In this document: one piece after another, positions 1 through 6,531 of the stretch
Layout: every line of letters begins with the position of its first letter
Position numbering within the stretch: position 1 is the stretch's first letter
DNA from: Planococcaceae bacterium UBA3378
GTDB lineage: Bacteria > Bacillota > Bacilli > Bacillales_A > Planococcaceae
DNA length: 10,670 nucleotides
Assembly (NCBI GenBank): GCA_002359075.1
Contig: DEQA01000014.1
Coordinates: 1 to 10,670 of the forward strand
Direction of reading: 5' to 3'
Translations under genes and position numbers: made by a program
The notes under the pieces: model-generated
The model's input: the letters and a program-made list of their open reading frames with translations, nothing else
Databases searched by the model: none
What the model was told of the DNA's origin: nothing

Positions 1-1283
1 GCTTCCCCGTTGTTTGCTTTTTCAAGGTAAGTCGCCCATTCAAAGGATACGATTTTTGCAGGCATTCCTATATCGGCAAGATTTTTCTGAATAACTTCCG
101 CTACCTTTTTACCATCCGGCATATACGGACGCGCTACCGGCATTGCCCACAGTTCAATTTCCTTACCATCGTAGCCTGCTTCCGCTAACAGCTCTTTTGC
201 CTTTTCCGGGTTATAGTCATAGCCCTGAATCTCGTCATTATAGCCTGTAATAGAAGGAGGCATTGGATTAACAGCAACTTCTGCTCCGCCTTCAAAGAAA
301 GCATCAACGATTGACTGTTTATCAATCGCATGGTTTACTGCCTGACGGACTAGTTTATTATCAAATGGCGGACGTGTATTTGTCAGTCCCAGATAGCCGA
401 CGTTCATCGATGGACGCTTGATTAACTGCAGCTCTGAATTGCCTTCAATACTAGCTCGGTCAGAAGGGTTAATACCGTCTGCTAGATCAATTTCTCCTTT
501 CACCAATTCATTAAATCGTGCCGTATTATCAGGAATAACCTTAAAAATCACACGATCAAGTTTTGGCAGGCCGTCTTGCCAATAATCCTCAAACTTTTCA
601 ATTGTAATAGTCGCATTGGGCTCCCATGATACAAACTTAAATGGCCCTGTTCCGACCGGATTACTCTCAAACTGGTCCCCATGCTTTTCAAAGGCAGTCG
701 GCGACGCAATACCAAATGGGCTCATAGCAAGGTTTTTCAGGAAAGGTGCTTGAGGACGGGAAAGCTTGAATACGACAGTATAATCGTCTTCAGCAATCAC
801 TTCCTTAATAATATCCTCACCCTCTGATTTGAACATTGAATTAAAATAGTAAAATTTCTCTGCATTACCGGCTTTCCAGCGGTTAATATTTTTAATGACT
901 GCCTCTGCATTAAAGTCTGTTCCATCGTGGAATTTTACTCCTTGCTGCAGTTTGAATGTATATTCAAGACCGTCTTCGCTAACCGCCCATTCCTCCGCTA
1001 AACCCGGATGAATCGTTGTATCCTCCTCACCAAAATTCAGCAGTGTTTCATAAAGATTTACTGTTACTTTAAATGATTCACCTTCTGTTGTAATAGCCGG
1101 ATCCAATGAAGTCGAATCCCCGCTCCGCCCAAATACGAGTATTTGAGGTGATGAAGACGTCTCCGTTGTTTCCCCTTTCGTTTCCGTATCGGTCGACGTC
1201 TCACCCGCCTTGTCTTCACTACAGGCGACAAGGATTAATGCAAACAGCAATAACAATCCTAGCGACCAAAGTTTTTTGCTCAT
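1..1283 (-). CDS. dppA: Dipeptide/oligopeptide ABC transporter substrate-binding lipoprotein (partial, C-terminus beyond window)
   Basis: Extracellular solute-binding lipoprotein (SBP_bac_5 family) that captures peptides and delivers them to a Dpp/Opp permease. The frame is open from ATG 1283 to the window edge, giving 427 codons; the C-terminus is missing. Residues 1-20 form a lipoprotein signal peptide (two Lys, then a Leu-rich core) ending in the lipobox LVAC, so Cys21 should be lipidated and anchor the protein outside the membrane. A Thr/Glu/Ser-rich linker follows. The segments MNVGYLGL (about residue 293), RQAVNHAI, and WAMPVARPYMP resemble E. coli DppA from memory, which favours a dipeptide-type binder. 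A strong Shine-Dalgarno GGGGGAG lies 5 bases before the ATG. It sits 33 bases after dppF with no terminator, so it is probably cotranscribed. The true ligand (peptides, or haem as in some DppA proteins) cannot be read from the sequence. Confidence 0.9.
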   Translation of the reverse strand, partial: MSKKLWSLGLLLLFALILVACSEDKAGETSTDTETKGETTETSSSPQILVFGRSGDSTSLDPAITTEGESFKVTVNLYETLLNFGEEDTTIHPGLAEEWAVSEDGLEYTFKLQQGVKFHDGTDFNAEAVIKNINRWKAGNAEKFYYFNSMFKSEGEDIIKEVIAEDDYTVVFKLSRPQAPFLKNLAMSPFGIASPTAFEKHGDQFESNPVGTGPFKFVSWEPNATITIEKFEDYWQDGLPKLDRVIFKVIPDNTARFNELVKGEIDLADGINPSDRASIEGNSELQLIKRPSMNVGYLGLTNTRPPFDNKLVRQAVNHAIDKQSIVDAFFEGGAEVAVNPMPPSITGYNDEIQGYDYNPEKAKELLAEAGYDGKEIELWAMPVARPYMPDGKKVAEVIQKNLADIGMPAKIVSFEWATYLEKANNGE

Positions 1284-1316
1284 ATGAACTCCCCCTATGT
1301 GTGTAGCTTTCTATCA

Positions 1317-2297
1317 TCATTGCTGCACTTCATTGTGTAAATGGCATGCAACAGAATGACCGTTTTTCACTTCCTTAAATGATGGTGCAACCACCTTACA
1401 AACGTCCATCGCAAAAGGGCACCGGGTGTGGAATGTACATCCGTGCGGCGGATTTGTCGGACTTGGGATATCTCCTGTCAGCAGGATCTGTTCCCTTTGA
1501 TAGGCAGGGTCCGGAATCGGTACGGCTGACAGCAGCGCTTGTGTATAAGGATGCAGGGGTGTTTCATATAGTGACTCGCTATCTGCCAGCTCTACCATGC
1601 GACCGAGATACATGACACCTACCCGGTCGCTGATATGTCTTACTACACCCAGATCATGGGCGATAAATATATAGGTAAGGTTTAAATCATTTTGCAGTCT
1701 CTGCATCAGATTTAACACCTGAGCCTGAATGGAAACATCAAGCGCTGATACCGGTTCATCAGCTATGATGAGCTTTGGATTTGTCATTAAGGCACGGGCA
1801 ATGCCAATACGCTGCCGTTGTCCACCGCTGAATTGATGGGGGTATCGTTTGGCATGATAAGGACTCAATCCGACAATTTCCAAATAGTCATGGACAAGTT
1901 GTTTACGCTCCTTCGCCTTGCCGATGCCGTGGACAATCAGCGGTTCCTCTAAAATTTTCTCAATGGTATGCCGTGGATTCAGGGAAGCGTACGGGTCCTG
2001 AAAAACCATTTGAATATCTCTTCTTGCTTTTCTCATTTGTCCTTTTGATAAAGAGGTCAGCTCCATTCCGTTAAAAATCACCTTGCCATCTGTTGGTTCA
2101 TGCAGCCTGAGAATGGCACGGCCTGTTGTGGATTTGCCGCAGCCGGACTCTCCGACAATCCCCAATGTCTCTCCTTCATACACATCAAATGAGACATCAT
2201 CAACCGCCTTTACATCTCCCGATTTTGTCCCAAATGTTCCTTTATGAATGGGGAAATATTTTTTCAGATTCTCAACTTTCAGCAATAGGTTCGGCAT
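1317..2297 (-). CDS. dppF: Peptide ABC transporter ATP-binding protein, DppF/OppF/AppF type
   Basis: Cytoplasmic ATPase that pairs with DppD to power peptide uptake. Numbered from ATG 2297 (326 aa): Walker A GESGCGKS at 49-56, Q-loop Gln100, signature FSGGQRQ at 156-162, Walker B LIIADE at 176-181 and H-loop His214, so it looks catalytically complete. The C-terminal oligopeptide-transporter extension begins near the LHPYTQAL motif (about 248) and carries four cysteines (287, 293, 300, 318) in a CX5CX6C...C pattern. The frame opens three codons earlier at a GTG (2306), but that GTG is part of the Shine-Dalgarno GGAGGTG, which stands 6 bases from ATG 2297, so ATG is preferred. It overlaps the end of dppD by 26 bases, which suggests translational coupling. 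Whether dipeptides or longer peptides are carried is not determined. Confidence 0.93.
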   Translation of the reverse strand: MPNLLLKVENLKKYFPIHKGTFGTKSGDVKAVDDVSFDVYEGETLGIVGESGCGKSTTGRAILRLHEPTDGKVIFNGMELTSLSKGQMRKARRDIQMVFQDPYASLNPRHTIEKILEEPLIVHGIGKAKERKQLVHDYLEIVGLSPYHAKRYPHQFSGGQRQRIGIARALMTNPKLIIADEPVSALDVSIQAQVLNLMQRLQNDLNLTYIFIAHDLGVVRHISDRVGVMYLGRMVELADSESLYETPLHPYTQALLSAVPIPDPAYQREQILLTGDIPSPTNPPHGCTFHTRCPFAMDVCKVVAPSFKEVKNGHSVACHLHNEVQQ

Positions 2298-3285
2298 GAA
2301 CTTCACCTCCGCTCTTTTCTAGTAAAAAGCATCTCGCTTCATGCTTCTCATTCGCTTCATAAAGAGGCGGATTTTTCATTGTACATCGGTCGTGTACATA
2401 CTCACAGCGTGGTGCAAACCGGCAGCCTACCTTAATCGAGCCGGGCTTCGGTACATTGCCCGGAATGGAGGGTAATGTCTCTTTTTTAAAACGCATATCG
2501 GGAATTGACTGGATTAAGCCTTTTGTATAAGGATGCCGCGGGTTTTTAAAAATCTCCTCCACCGGCGCCTCCTCAACGATTTGCCCGGCATACATGACAA
2601 TGACACGTTCGCATGTTTCAGCTACAATCCCCAAATCATGGGTGATCAATAAAACAGCTGTATTTAATCTTTCGTTTAAATCCTTCATCAGTTTAAGAAT
2701 CTGTGCCTGTATCGTTACATCAAGTGCAGTTGTTGGCTCATCGGCGATTAACACTTTCGGACTGCAGGCAATGGCCATTGCTATCATGACCCGTTGGCGC
2801 ATTCCTCCCGATAGTTGATGGGGATATTCCTTCATCAGTTCTTCCGGTCGCGGCAAGCCAACCAGCCGCAACATTTCAACGGCTTTTTTTCTGGCATTTT
2901 TCTTTAGCCATTTTCTTTCGTGCAGCTGTATCGTTTCGACCAATTGATTGCCGATTGTAAAAAGAGGGTTAAGCGAGGTCATCGGCTCCTGGAAAATCAT
3001 CGCTACATCCTTGCCCCGGACTTTTCGCATGTCTCTTTCAGACAATCCCTTGAGGTCTTTCCCGTCCAAAAGAATCTCCCCTGAGGTGATTTTTCCCGGA
3101 GAATCTATCAGGCCCATGATTGAAAGGGATGTCACACTTTTTCCGCATCCCGACTCGCCTACAATCGCCACGATTTCACCTTCCCGTACTGAAAAACTAA
3201 TATGTTCTACCGCTTTGACTTTGCCTTCATCTGTAAAGAATGTCGTCTCTAAATCCCTTACTTCAAGCACGCTTTTCCCGCCCAT
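2272..3285 (-). CDS. dppD: Peptide ABC transporter ATP-binding protein, DppD/OppD/AppD type
   Basis: First gene of the peptide-import operon, encoding the partner ATPase of DppF on the cytoplasmic face. The 337 aa match the family length. Motifs: Walker A GESGCGKS at 43-50, Q-loop Gln99 (FQEP), signature LSGGMRQ at 158-164, Walker B VLIADE at 178-183, H-loop His216. The C-terminal extension starts at RHPYTKGL (about 250) and has cysteines 288, 294, 301 and 319 in the same CX5CX6C...C pattern as DppF. Four-cysteine sites in this extension have been reported to hold a [4Fe-4S] cluster in homologous Dpp structures (from memory); cluster binding here is inference. ATG 3285 is preceded by a purine-rich Shine-Dalgarno (GGGGGAAGGA). 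The order D-F-A, with permeases expected after A, follows the B. subtilis app operon. Confidence 0.93.
   Translation of the reverse strand: MGGKSVLEVRDLETTFFTDEGKVKAVEHISFSVREGEIVAIVGESGCGKSVTSLSIMGLIDSPGKITSGEILLDGKDLKGLSERDMRKVRGKDVAMIFQEPMTSLNPLFTIGNQLVETIQLHERKWLKKNARKKAVEMLRLVGLPRPEELMKEYPHQLSGGMRQRVMIAMAIACSPKVLIADEPTTALDVTIQAQILKLMKDLNERLNTAVLLITHDLGIVAETCERVIVMYAGQIVEEAPVEEIFKNPRHPYTKGLIQSIPDMRFKKETLPSIPGNVPKPGSIKVGCRFAPRCEYVHDRCTMKNPPLYEANEKHEARCFLLEKSGGEVHAEPIAES
2304..2310 (-). promoter_or_regulatory. Shine-Dalgarno GGAGGTG that sets the dppF start
   Basis: A near-perfect GGAGGTG lies 6 bases before ATG 2297. The upstream in-frame GTG at 2306-2304 is made of the last three bases of this element, so it cannot sensibly be the start. 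Confidence 0.85.
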
Positions 3286-3304
3286 ATTCCTTCCCCCTCT
3301 TCGA

Positions 3305-3324
3305 AAACTAGCAGCCTCTAGTTT
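3305..3324 (-). other. Small hairpin in the dppD leader
   Basis: AAACTAG and CTAGTTT form a 7-bp inverted repeat around the 6-base loop AGGCTG, shortly upstream of the dppD Shine-Dalgarno. No T-run follows, so it is not an intrinsic terminator. It could stabilise the message 5' end or be incidental. Confidence 0.3.
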
Positions 3325-3407
3325 CTCCTTGCCGTAAAACTATCATTTGCTCTTTTAAGCATAAAATCAGCACTATATAGTTATGATATTCTCGAAGGGA
3401 CTCAGAT

Positions 3408-3436
3408 ATTATTATTCTTTCTATTAAATTTTTAAA
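3408..3436 (-). promoter_or_regulatory. Candidate sigma-A promoter for dppD-F-A
   Basis: TTTAAA (3436-3431, 4/6 to TTGACA), a 17-base spacer, then AATAAT (3413-3408, 5/6 to TATAAT) on the minus strand. It directly abuts the exporter terminator and would give a leader of roughly 115 bases. The region is very AT-rich, so a chance match is possible. Confidence 0.35.
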
Positions 3437-3470
3437 AGAAAAAAGGAACAAGACACTTGGTCTCATTCCT
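3434..3470 (-). terminator. Intrinsic terminator after the ABC exporter gene
   Basis: On the minus strand an 11-bp stem, including two G-U pairs (arms 3460-3470 and 3444-3454, 5-base loop), is followed by TTTTTCTTTT. The exporter TAG stop (3471-3469) overlaps the base of the stem. It should insulate the peptide operon from the exporter. Confidence 0.85.
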
Positions 3471-5226
3471 AATCTAATTTTTGTATTTGGAAAAGCTGAT
3501 AATAGGCACCCTGTTTCTTCATTAACTCTGCATGGGTTCCTTCCTCTACTACCTCACCATGCTCAATCACAAAGATTTTATCGGCATGTGTAATGGTTGA
3601 TAGCCTGTGGGCAATTATAATGGTCGTCCGGTCATGTGCCAAGCGGTCCAGCGATTCCTGGATCAACGCTTCACTTTCTAAATCGAGTGCAGAAGTTGCC
3701 TCATCCAAAACGAGGATCGGCGGATTTTTTAAAAATACACGGGCAATGGCTACCCGCTGCTTCTGCCCGCCTGACAGCTTGACACCGCGCTCTCCTACCT
3801 TTGTATCATATCCTTCCGGCAGACCCATGATAAAGTCATGGGCGTTGGCTGCTTTAGCTGCTGCAATCATTTCTTCCTCTGTAGCATCCGGTTTTCCCAT
3901 TAAAATGTTTTGCTTCACCGAATCACTAAACAAAATATTATCCTGCAGCACAATGCCGATTTGTGAACGAAGCGACCTTAATGTCACATCCTTCACATTG
4001 ATGTCATCAATTTTCACAGCACCTTCCGTGGCATCATAGAAGCGGGGAATCAGACTTACGATCGTCGACTTCCCTCCACCGCTCATTCCGACAAAAGCGG
4101 CAGTTTGTCCCGGTTCTATAGTAAAGTCTATATGATCCAATACTGTTTTGCCGTCCTCTTCATACTGAAATGCCACATTTTCAAATGCCAGCTTTCCTTT
4201 CGCATCCGTCAGCTCCAGTGCGCCCGGCTTATTTTTGACATCATACTGTTCATCCATCAGCTCAAACATCCGGTCCATGGAGGCAATCGATTGCGTTAGG
4301 GTAGTTGATGAACTCACCAATCGACGCAGCGGTCCATACAGACGTTCAATGTAAGCATAAAAAGCAACCATGACCCCGATTGTTAAATCTAAATGTATCA
4401 CTCGATAACCGGCATAAGCGAGTACAAGAAGCGGCGCAATGTCGGTTATCGTATTGACGACAGCAAATGATTTGGCATTCCAGCGGGAGTGATCGAGTGC
4501 TTTATTTAAAAACTCTCCATTTGTCTTATCAAATATTTTCTGCTCATGCTGCTCAAGGGTAAAGCTTTTAATAATGCTCATTCCTGTCACACGTTCATGC
4601 AAATAGCTTTGCACGCCGGCCAGCGCCTGTGAGCGGGCACGTGTTAAACTGCGCAGCCGCCCGAAGAAATGCTTTACGCTGAATCCGTAAAAAGGCAGGG
4701 CCAGCAACGAAACAATTGTCAGCTTCACATCCATCGAAAACATGATAGCGATCACAAGGATGATCGTTGCCAAATCCAGCCATAAATTCATTAAGCCTGT
4801 CATGACAAAGCTTTTTGTCTGCTCCACATCATTAATGACCCGCGAAATGACCTCGCCTGCCCGAGTGTTCGCATAATATTTCAAGCTGAGTTTCTGCAAA
4901 TGTCCATATAATTCTTTCCGAATATCAAACAAAATATTATTACTTAAATTTTGTGCAAAATATTGGCGGTAATATTCAATAGGCGGACGTATGACAAAGA
5001 ATAAAACAAGCGCAATGCCAATCCACATAAAAAGCTGTCTCGTTTTTTCTTCCGCTGATAGTCCCGGTCCCATTAAAATATCATCTAAAATAACCTGCAC
5101 AAGCCATGGTAAAAATAAAGGAATGGCAAACTTTGCAATCCCGATGATGATTGTCAGTATGAGCAGCCAGCGATAGGGCTTCACAAAACGCATATATCTT
5201 TTAATACTATCCAATGACTTTTCCAC
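3469..5226 (-). CDS. ABC exporter half-transporter, fused membrane and ATPase domains (YgaD-like, MsbA/multidrug family)
   Basis: A 585-aa half-transporter expected to act as a homodimer in the cytoplasmic membrane, since no partner lies beside it. The N-terminal half holds about six membrane segments (roughly 20-45, 66-85, 140-165, 167-188, 252-275, 282-300). The C-terminal ATPase has A-loop Tyr355, Walker A GMSGGGKS at 380-387, Q-loop Gln428, signature LSGGQ at 484-488, Walker B ILVLDE at 504-509 with catalytic Glu509, and H-loop His540. Length and position after ntdP match B. subtilis YgaD; the substrate is unknown (lipid or drug export is family inference). The start is uncertain: GTG 5226 has AGGAGG only 2 bases upstream, whereas TTG 5214 would give 581 aa and better matches the homologue start as remembered, but has a 14-base spacing. 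The gene has its own terminator and probably its own promoter. Confidence 0.92.
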   Translation of the reverse strand: MEKSLDSIKRYMRFVKPYRWLLILTIIIGIAKFAIPLFLPWLVQVILDDILMGPGLSAEEKTRQLFMWIGIALVLFFVIRPPIEYYRQYFAQNLSNNILFDIRKELYGHLQKLSLKYYANTRAGEVISRVINDVEQTKSFVMTGLMNLWLDLATIILVIAIMFSMDVKLTIVSLLALPFYGFSVKHFFGRLRSLTRARSQALAGVQSYLHERVTGMSIIKSFTLEQHEQKIFDKTNGEFLNKALDHSRWNAKSFAVVNTITDIAPLLVLAYAGYRVIHLDLTIGVMVAFYAYIERLYGPLRRLVSSSTTLTQSIASMDRMFELMDEQYDVKNKPGALELTDAKGKLAFENVAFQYEEDGKTVLDHIDFTIEPGQTAAFVGMSGGGKSTIVSLIPRFYDATEGAVKIDDINVKDVTLRSLRSQIGIVLQDNILFSDSVKQNILMGKPDATEEEMIAAAKAANAHDFIMGLPEGYDTKVGERGVKLSGGQKQRVAIARVFLKNPPILVLDEATSALDLESEALIQESLDRLAHDRTTIIIAHRLSTITHADKIFVIEHGEVVEEGTHAELMKKQGAYYQLFQIQKLD

Positions 5227-5228
5227 TT

Positions 5229-5234
5229 CCTCCT
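5229..5234 (-). promoter_or_regulatory. Shine-Dalgarno AGGAGG with unusual spacing before the exporter
   Basis: AGGAGG ends 2 bases before GTG 5226 and 14 bases before the alternative TTG 5214. Neither spacing is in the usual 5-9 range, so the start of the exporter is unresolved. Confidence 0.6.
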
Positions 5235-5257
5235 ATCTCTTATTTACGACGTTACAT

Positions 5258-5266
5258 ACTATACCA
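5258..5266 (-). promoter_or_regulatory. Candidate extended -10 promoter for the ABC exporter
   Basis: TGGTATAGT on the minus strand fits an extended -10 (TGn plus TATAGT, 5/6). No recognisable -35 lies 17 bases upstream (GCATTT). Transcription would begin near 5251, about 25 bases before GTG 5226. The rest of the 5267-5423 gap shows no convincing gene. Confidence 0.45.
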
Positions 5267-5423
5267 CAATTTTCCCGGACAAATGCCTGGCCGTGTTTTG
5301 AACCTGTTCTTTTTCACTCTGTTTTCTTTCACTTATAGATCACTCCGGTACCTGGTATGCTTAAGGAAAATCGTTAGCAAAAAGCAGTTTACCCGCCAAT
5401 TTTTCGGTATTTTAATACAAAAC

Positions 5424-5453
5424 AAAAAACACAGGCAAATGCGCCTGTGCCTT
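5424..5453 (-). terminator. Intrinsic terminator after ntdP
   Basis: A core stem CACAGGC/GCCTGTG (5449-5443 with 5436-5430, loop of 6) extends to about 11 bp with flanking A-U and G-U pairs. It runs directly into TTTTTT (5429-5424) on the minus strand, 14 bases after the ntdP stop. Confidence 0.9.
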
Positions 5454-5467
5454 ATTATAAATAATTG

Positions 5468-6016
5468 TTATTCCTGTTCTGCTTGGATATCGCGATACAA
5501 TTCATAGCGATTTGTCCAGACTTCAATGAAGTCTTGTGCAAACGGTCCTCGCCGTTGTTGAATCCAGCTGATTAATTTTGCCAAGTTGCGCTTCAAAATC
5601 TTATCGATTACTTCCGGATATGCCATTTCTTTTCGGTGCTGCTCGTATTCGTCTTCATCTAGCAGCGTATAGGACATGTCCGGAAAAACCTTTACGTCCA
5701 GGTCATAATCAATGTATTTCAATGCGTGATTATCATACACAAACGGTGAACTCATATTGCAGTAATAATACACACCATCTTCGCGCAGCATACAAATAAT
5801 ATTGAACCAGTGTTCAGCATGAAAATAGCAGATGGAAGGCTCTCTCGTAAGCCATGTACGGCCATCCGACTCCGTGACGAGCGTTTTTTCATTTGCGCCG
5901 ATGACAATATTTTTTGTCCCTTTCAAAATCATGGTTTCTTGCCAGACTCGGTGGATACGACCATTATGCTTATAGCTATGTATTTGTATCGTTTCGCCTT
6001 CTACTGGTAATCCCAT
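5468..6016 (-). CDS. ntdP: Nucleoside tri-/diphosphate phosphatase (DUF402 family, YgaC)
   Basis: Cytoplasmic DUF402 enzyme that hydrolyses the phosphates of nucleoside tri- and diphosphates. From ATG 6016 the product is 182 aa, close to the roughly 176 aa of the B. subtilis protein. With this numbering the residues I recall for the family fall exactly in place: general acid Arg23, and metal ligands Asn87, Asp103, Asp105, Asp107, Asp120 and Glu123 (within NMSS, IDYDLD and LDEDE). The fold should therefore be active. A GTG at 6028 would add four residues, but it is part of the Shine-Dalgarno AAGGTGG and shifts the residue numbering, so ATG 6016 is chosen. The gene is monocistronic: an extended -10 promoter lies upstream and a strong terminator downstream. 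The same neighbour, a YgaD-type exporter, follows it in B. subtilis. Confidence 0.95.
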   Translation of the reverse strand: MGLPVEGETIQIHSYKHNGRIHRVWQETMILKGTKNIVIGANEKTLVTESDGRTWLTREPSICYFHAEHWFNIICMLREDGVYYYCNMSSPFVYDNHALKYIDYDLDVKVFPDMSYTLLDEDEYEQHRKEMAYPEVIDKILKRNLAKLISWIQQRRGPFAQDFIEVWTNRYELYRDIQAEQE

Positions 6017-6024
6017 TTTGAAGC

Positions 6025-6031
6025 CCACCTT
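6025..6031 (-). promoter_or_regulatory. Shine-Dalgarno AAGGTGG that sets the ntdP start
   Basis: AAGGTGG lies 8 bases before ATG 6016. The in-frame GTG 6028-6026 is embedded in it, which argues against the four-residue longer form. Confidence 0.8.
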
Positions 6032-6069
6032 TTCGTCTACGCTATCTTTAATCTAGTAGTCTCCTATTT

Positions 6070-6078
6070 ATTATAGCA
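6070..6078 (-). promoter_or_regulatory. Extended -10 promoter for ntdP
   Basis: TGCTATAAT on the minus strand is a perfect TATAAT with the TGn extension. The -35 position (TACACC, 17-base spacer) matches only 3/6, as is common for extended -10 promoters. The predicted leader is about 47 bases. Confidence 0.7.
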
Positions 6079-6168
6079 ATGGATGGATGAAAGGTGTAGT
6101 TAGAAAAACATAAATTTCGTAATACGATGTAAAAGTAAGTCGTTTTACGCTGCAATTTACAAAATATT

Positions 6169-6195
6169 GTTAATCTTACAAGAGAAATGTTAATG
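6169..6195. repeat. Two TTAACA direct repeats, 20 bp apart, upstream of ntdP
   Basis: On the minus strand ATTAACA occurs at 6195-6189 and again at 6175-6169, a 20-bp (about two helical turns) period. Each copy is followed by a TTGTAA. The elements lie about 95-120 bases upstream of the ntdP -10. They could be a regulator-binding array or AT-rich coincidence. Confidence 0.35.
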
Positions 6196-6229
6196 TCTTG
6201 ATACCGTTAAAATCCATACTTCCATCACT

Positions 6230-6269
6230 TAATAAGAAAGTCGGCATGCCTAAAAAGGCACACCGACTT
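6230..6269 (-). terminator. Intrinsic terminator after the Asn-rich spore-type gene
   Basis: A 13-bp stem (arms 6269-6257 and 6250-6238, two G-U pairs, loop TTTTTA) begins 35 bases after the stop at 6305. It is followed by the moderately U-rich TCTTATT on the minus strand. Confidence 0.75.
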
Positions 6270-6304
6270 GTGCAGGGAATTCATACTGTTAACAATAATT
6301 CAAC

Positions 6305-6508
6305 TTAGAAATTTTTGTTTTCGTTGTTGTTATTATTGTTGCGGCGGTTTTTTTGATCTTGTTGATTGTTTTGGCGCTCAACACGATTCTTTTCCTGCTG
6401 CAACTGATTGAAATCTTGCTCGTTACCGAACTCTTCACGGTTGCGTTCGTTATTTTCGTTATTACGATTATTACGACGCTCGTTGTTGTTGTTTTGATTT
6501 CTACTCAT
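6305..6508 (-). CDS. Asn-rich small protein, probable gamma-type small acid-soluble spore protein (SspE position)
   Basis: A 67-aa hydrophilic protein with 26 Asn, 9 Gln, 10 Arg and 9 Glu, so more than half is Asn+Gln. It has no Ala, Thr, Pro or Cys. A central EFGNEQDF segment (residues 26-33) is reminiscent of the EFASET/GTEFA elements of SspE. Two polar low-complexity halves flank it (residues 4-24 and 41-66). Gamma-type SASPs are amino-acid stores degraded in germination. Support comes from three sources: a strong Shine-Dalgarno GGAGGTG 8 bases before ATG 6508, a sigma-G-like promoter, and a position between mutY and ntdP where B. subtilis carries sspE. Against: the lack of Ala and the high Arg content are unusual for this family, so another spore or coat-associated Asn-rich protein is possible. 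It is a monocistronic unit with its own terminator. Confidence 0.65.
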   Translation of the reverse strand: MSRNQNNNNERRNNRNNENNERNREEFGNEQDFNQLQQEKNRVERQNNQQDQKNRRNNNNNNENKNF

Positions 6509-6531
6509 TATGAATTCACCTCCGTGCTATA

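Noticed and set aside
2948..3337. Plus-strand 129-codon frame
   Set aside because: It is antisense to dppD and its leader; the product resembles nothing known to me.
3416..3430. Possible CodY box upstream of the peptide operon
   Set aside because: The best 15-base alignment to AATTTTCWGAAAATT matches only about 9 positions in a very AT-rich stretch, which is not better than chance.
3593..4039. Plus-strand 148-codon frame
   Set aside because: It lies fully antisense to the conserved ATPase domain of the exporter; no start signal or recognisable domain.
5252..5332. 26-codon basic small frame (GTG start, minus strand) upstream of the exporter
   Set aside because: It has only a weak GGAG 10 bases upstream and spans the candidate extended -10 of the exporter; there is no evidence that it is translated.
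5267..5423. Possible riboswitch or small RNA in the ntdP-exporter gap
   Set aside because: Beyond the ntdP terminator and a short GGTACC palindrome, no conserved riboswitch core or multi-stem structure was recognised.
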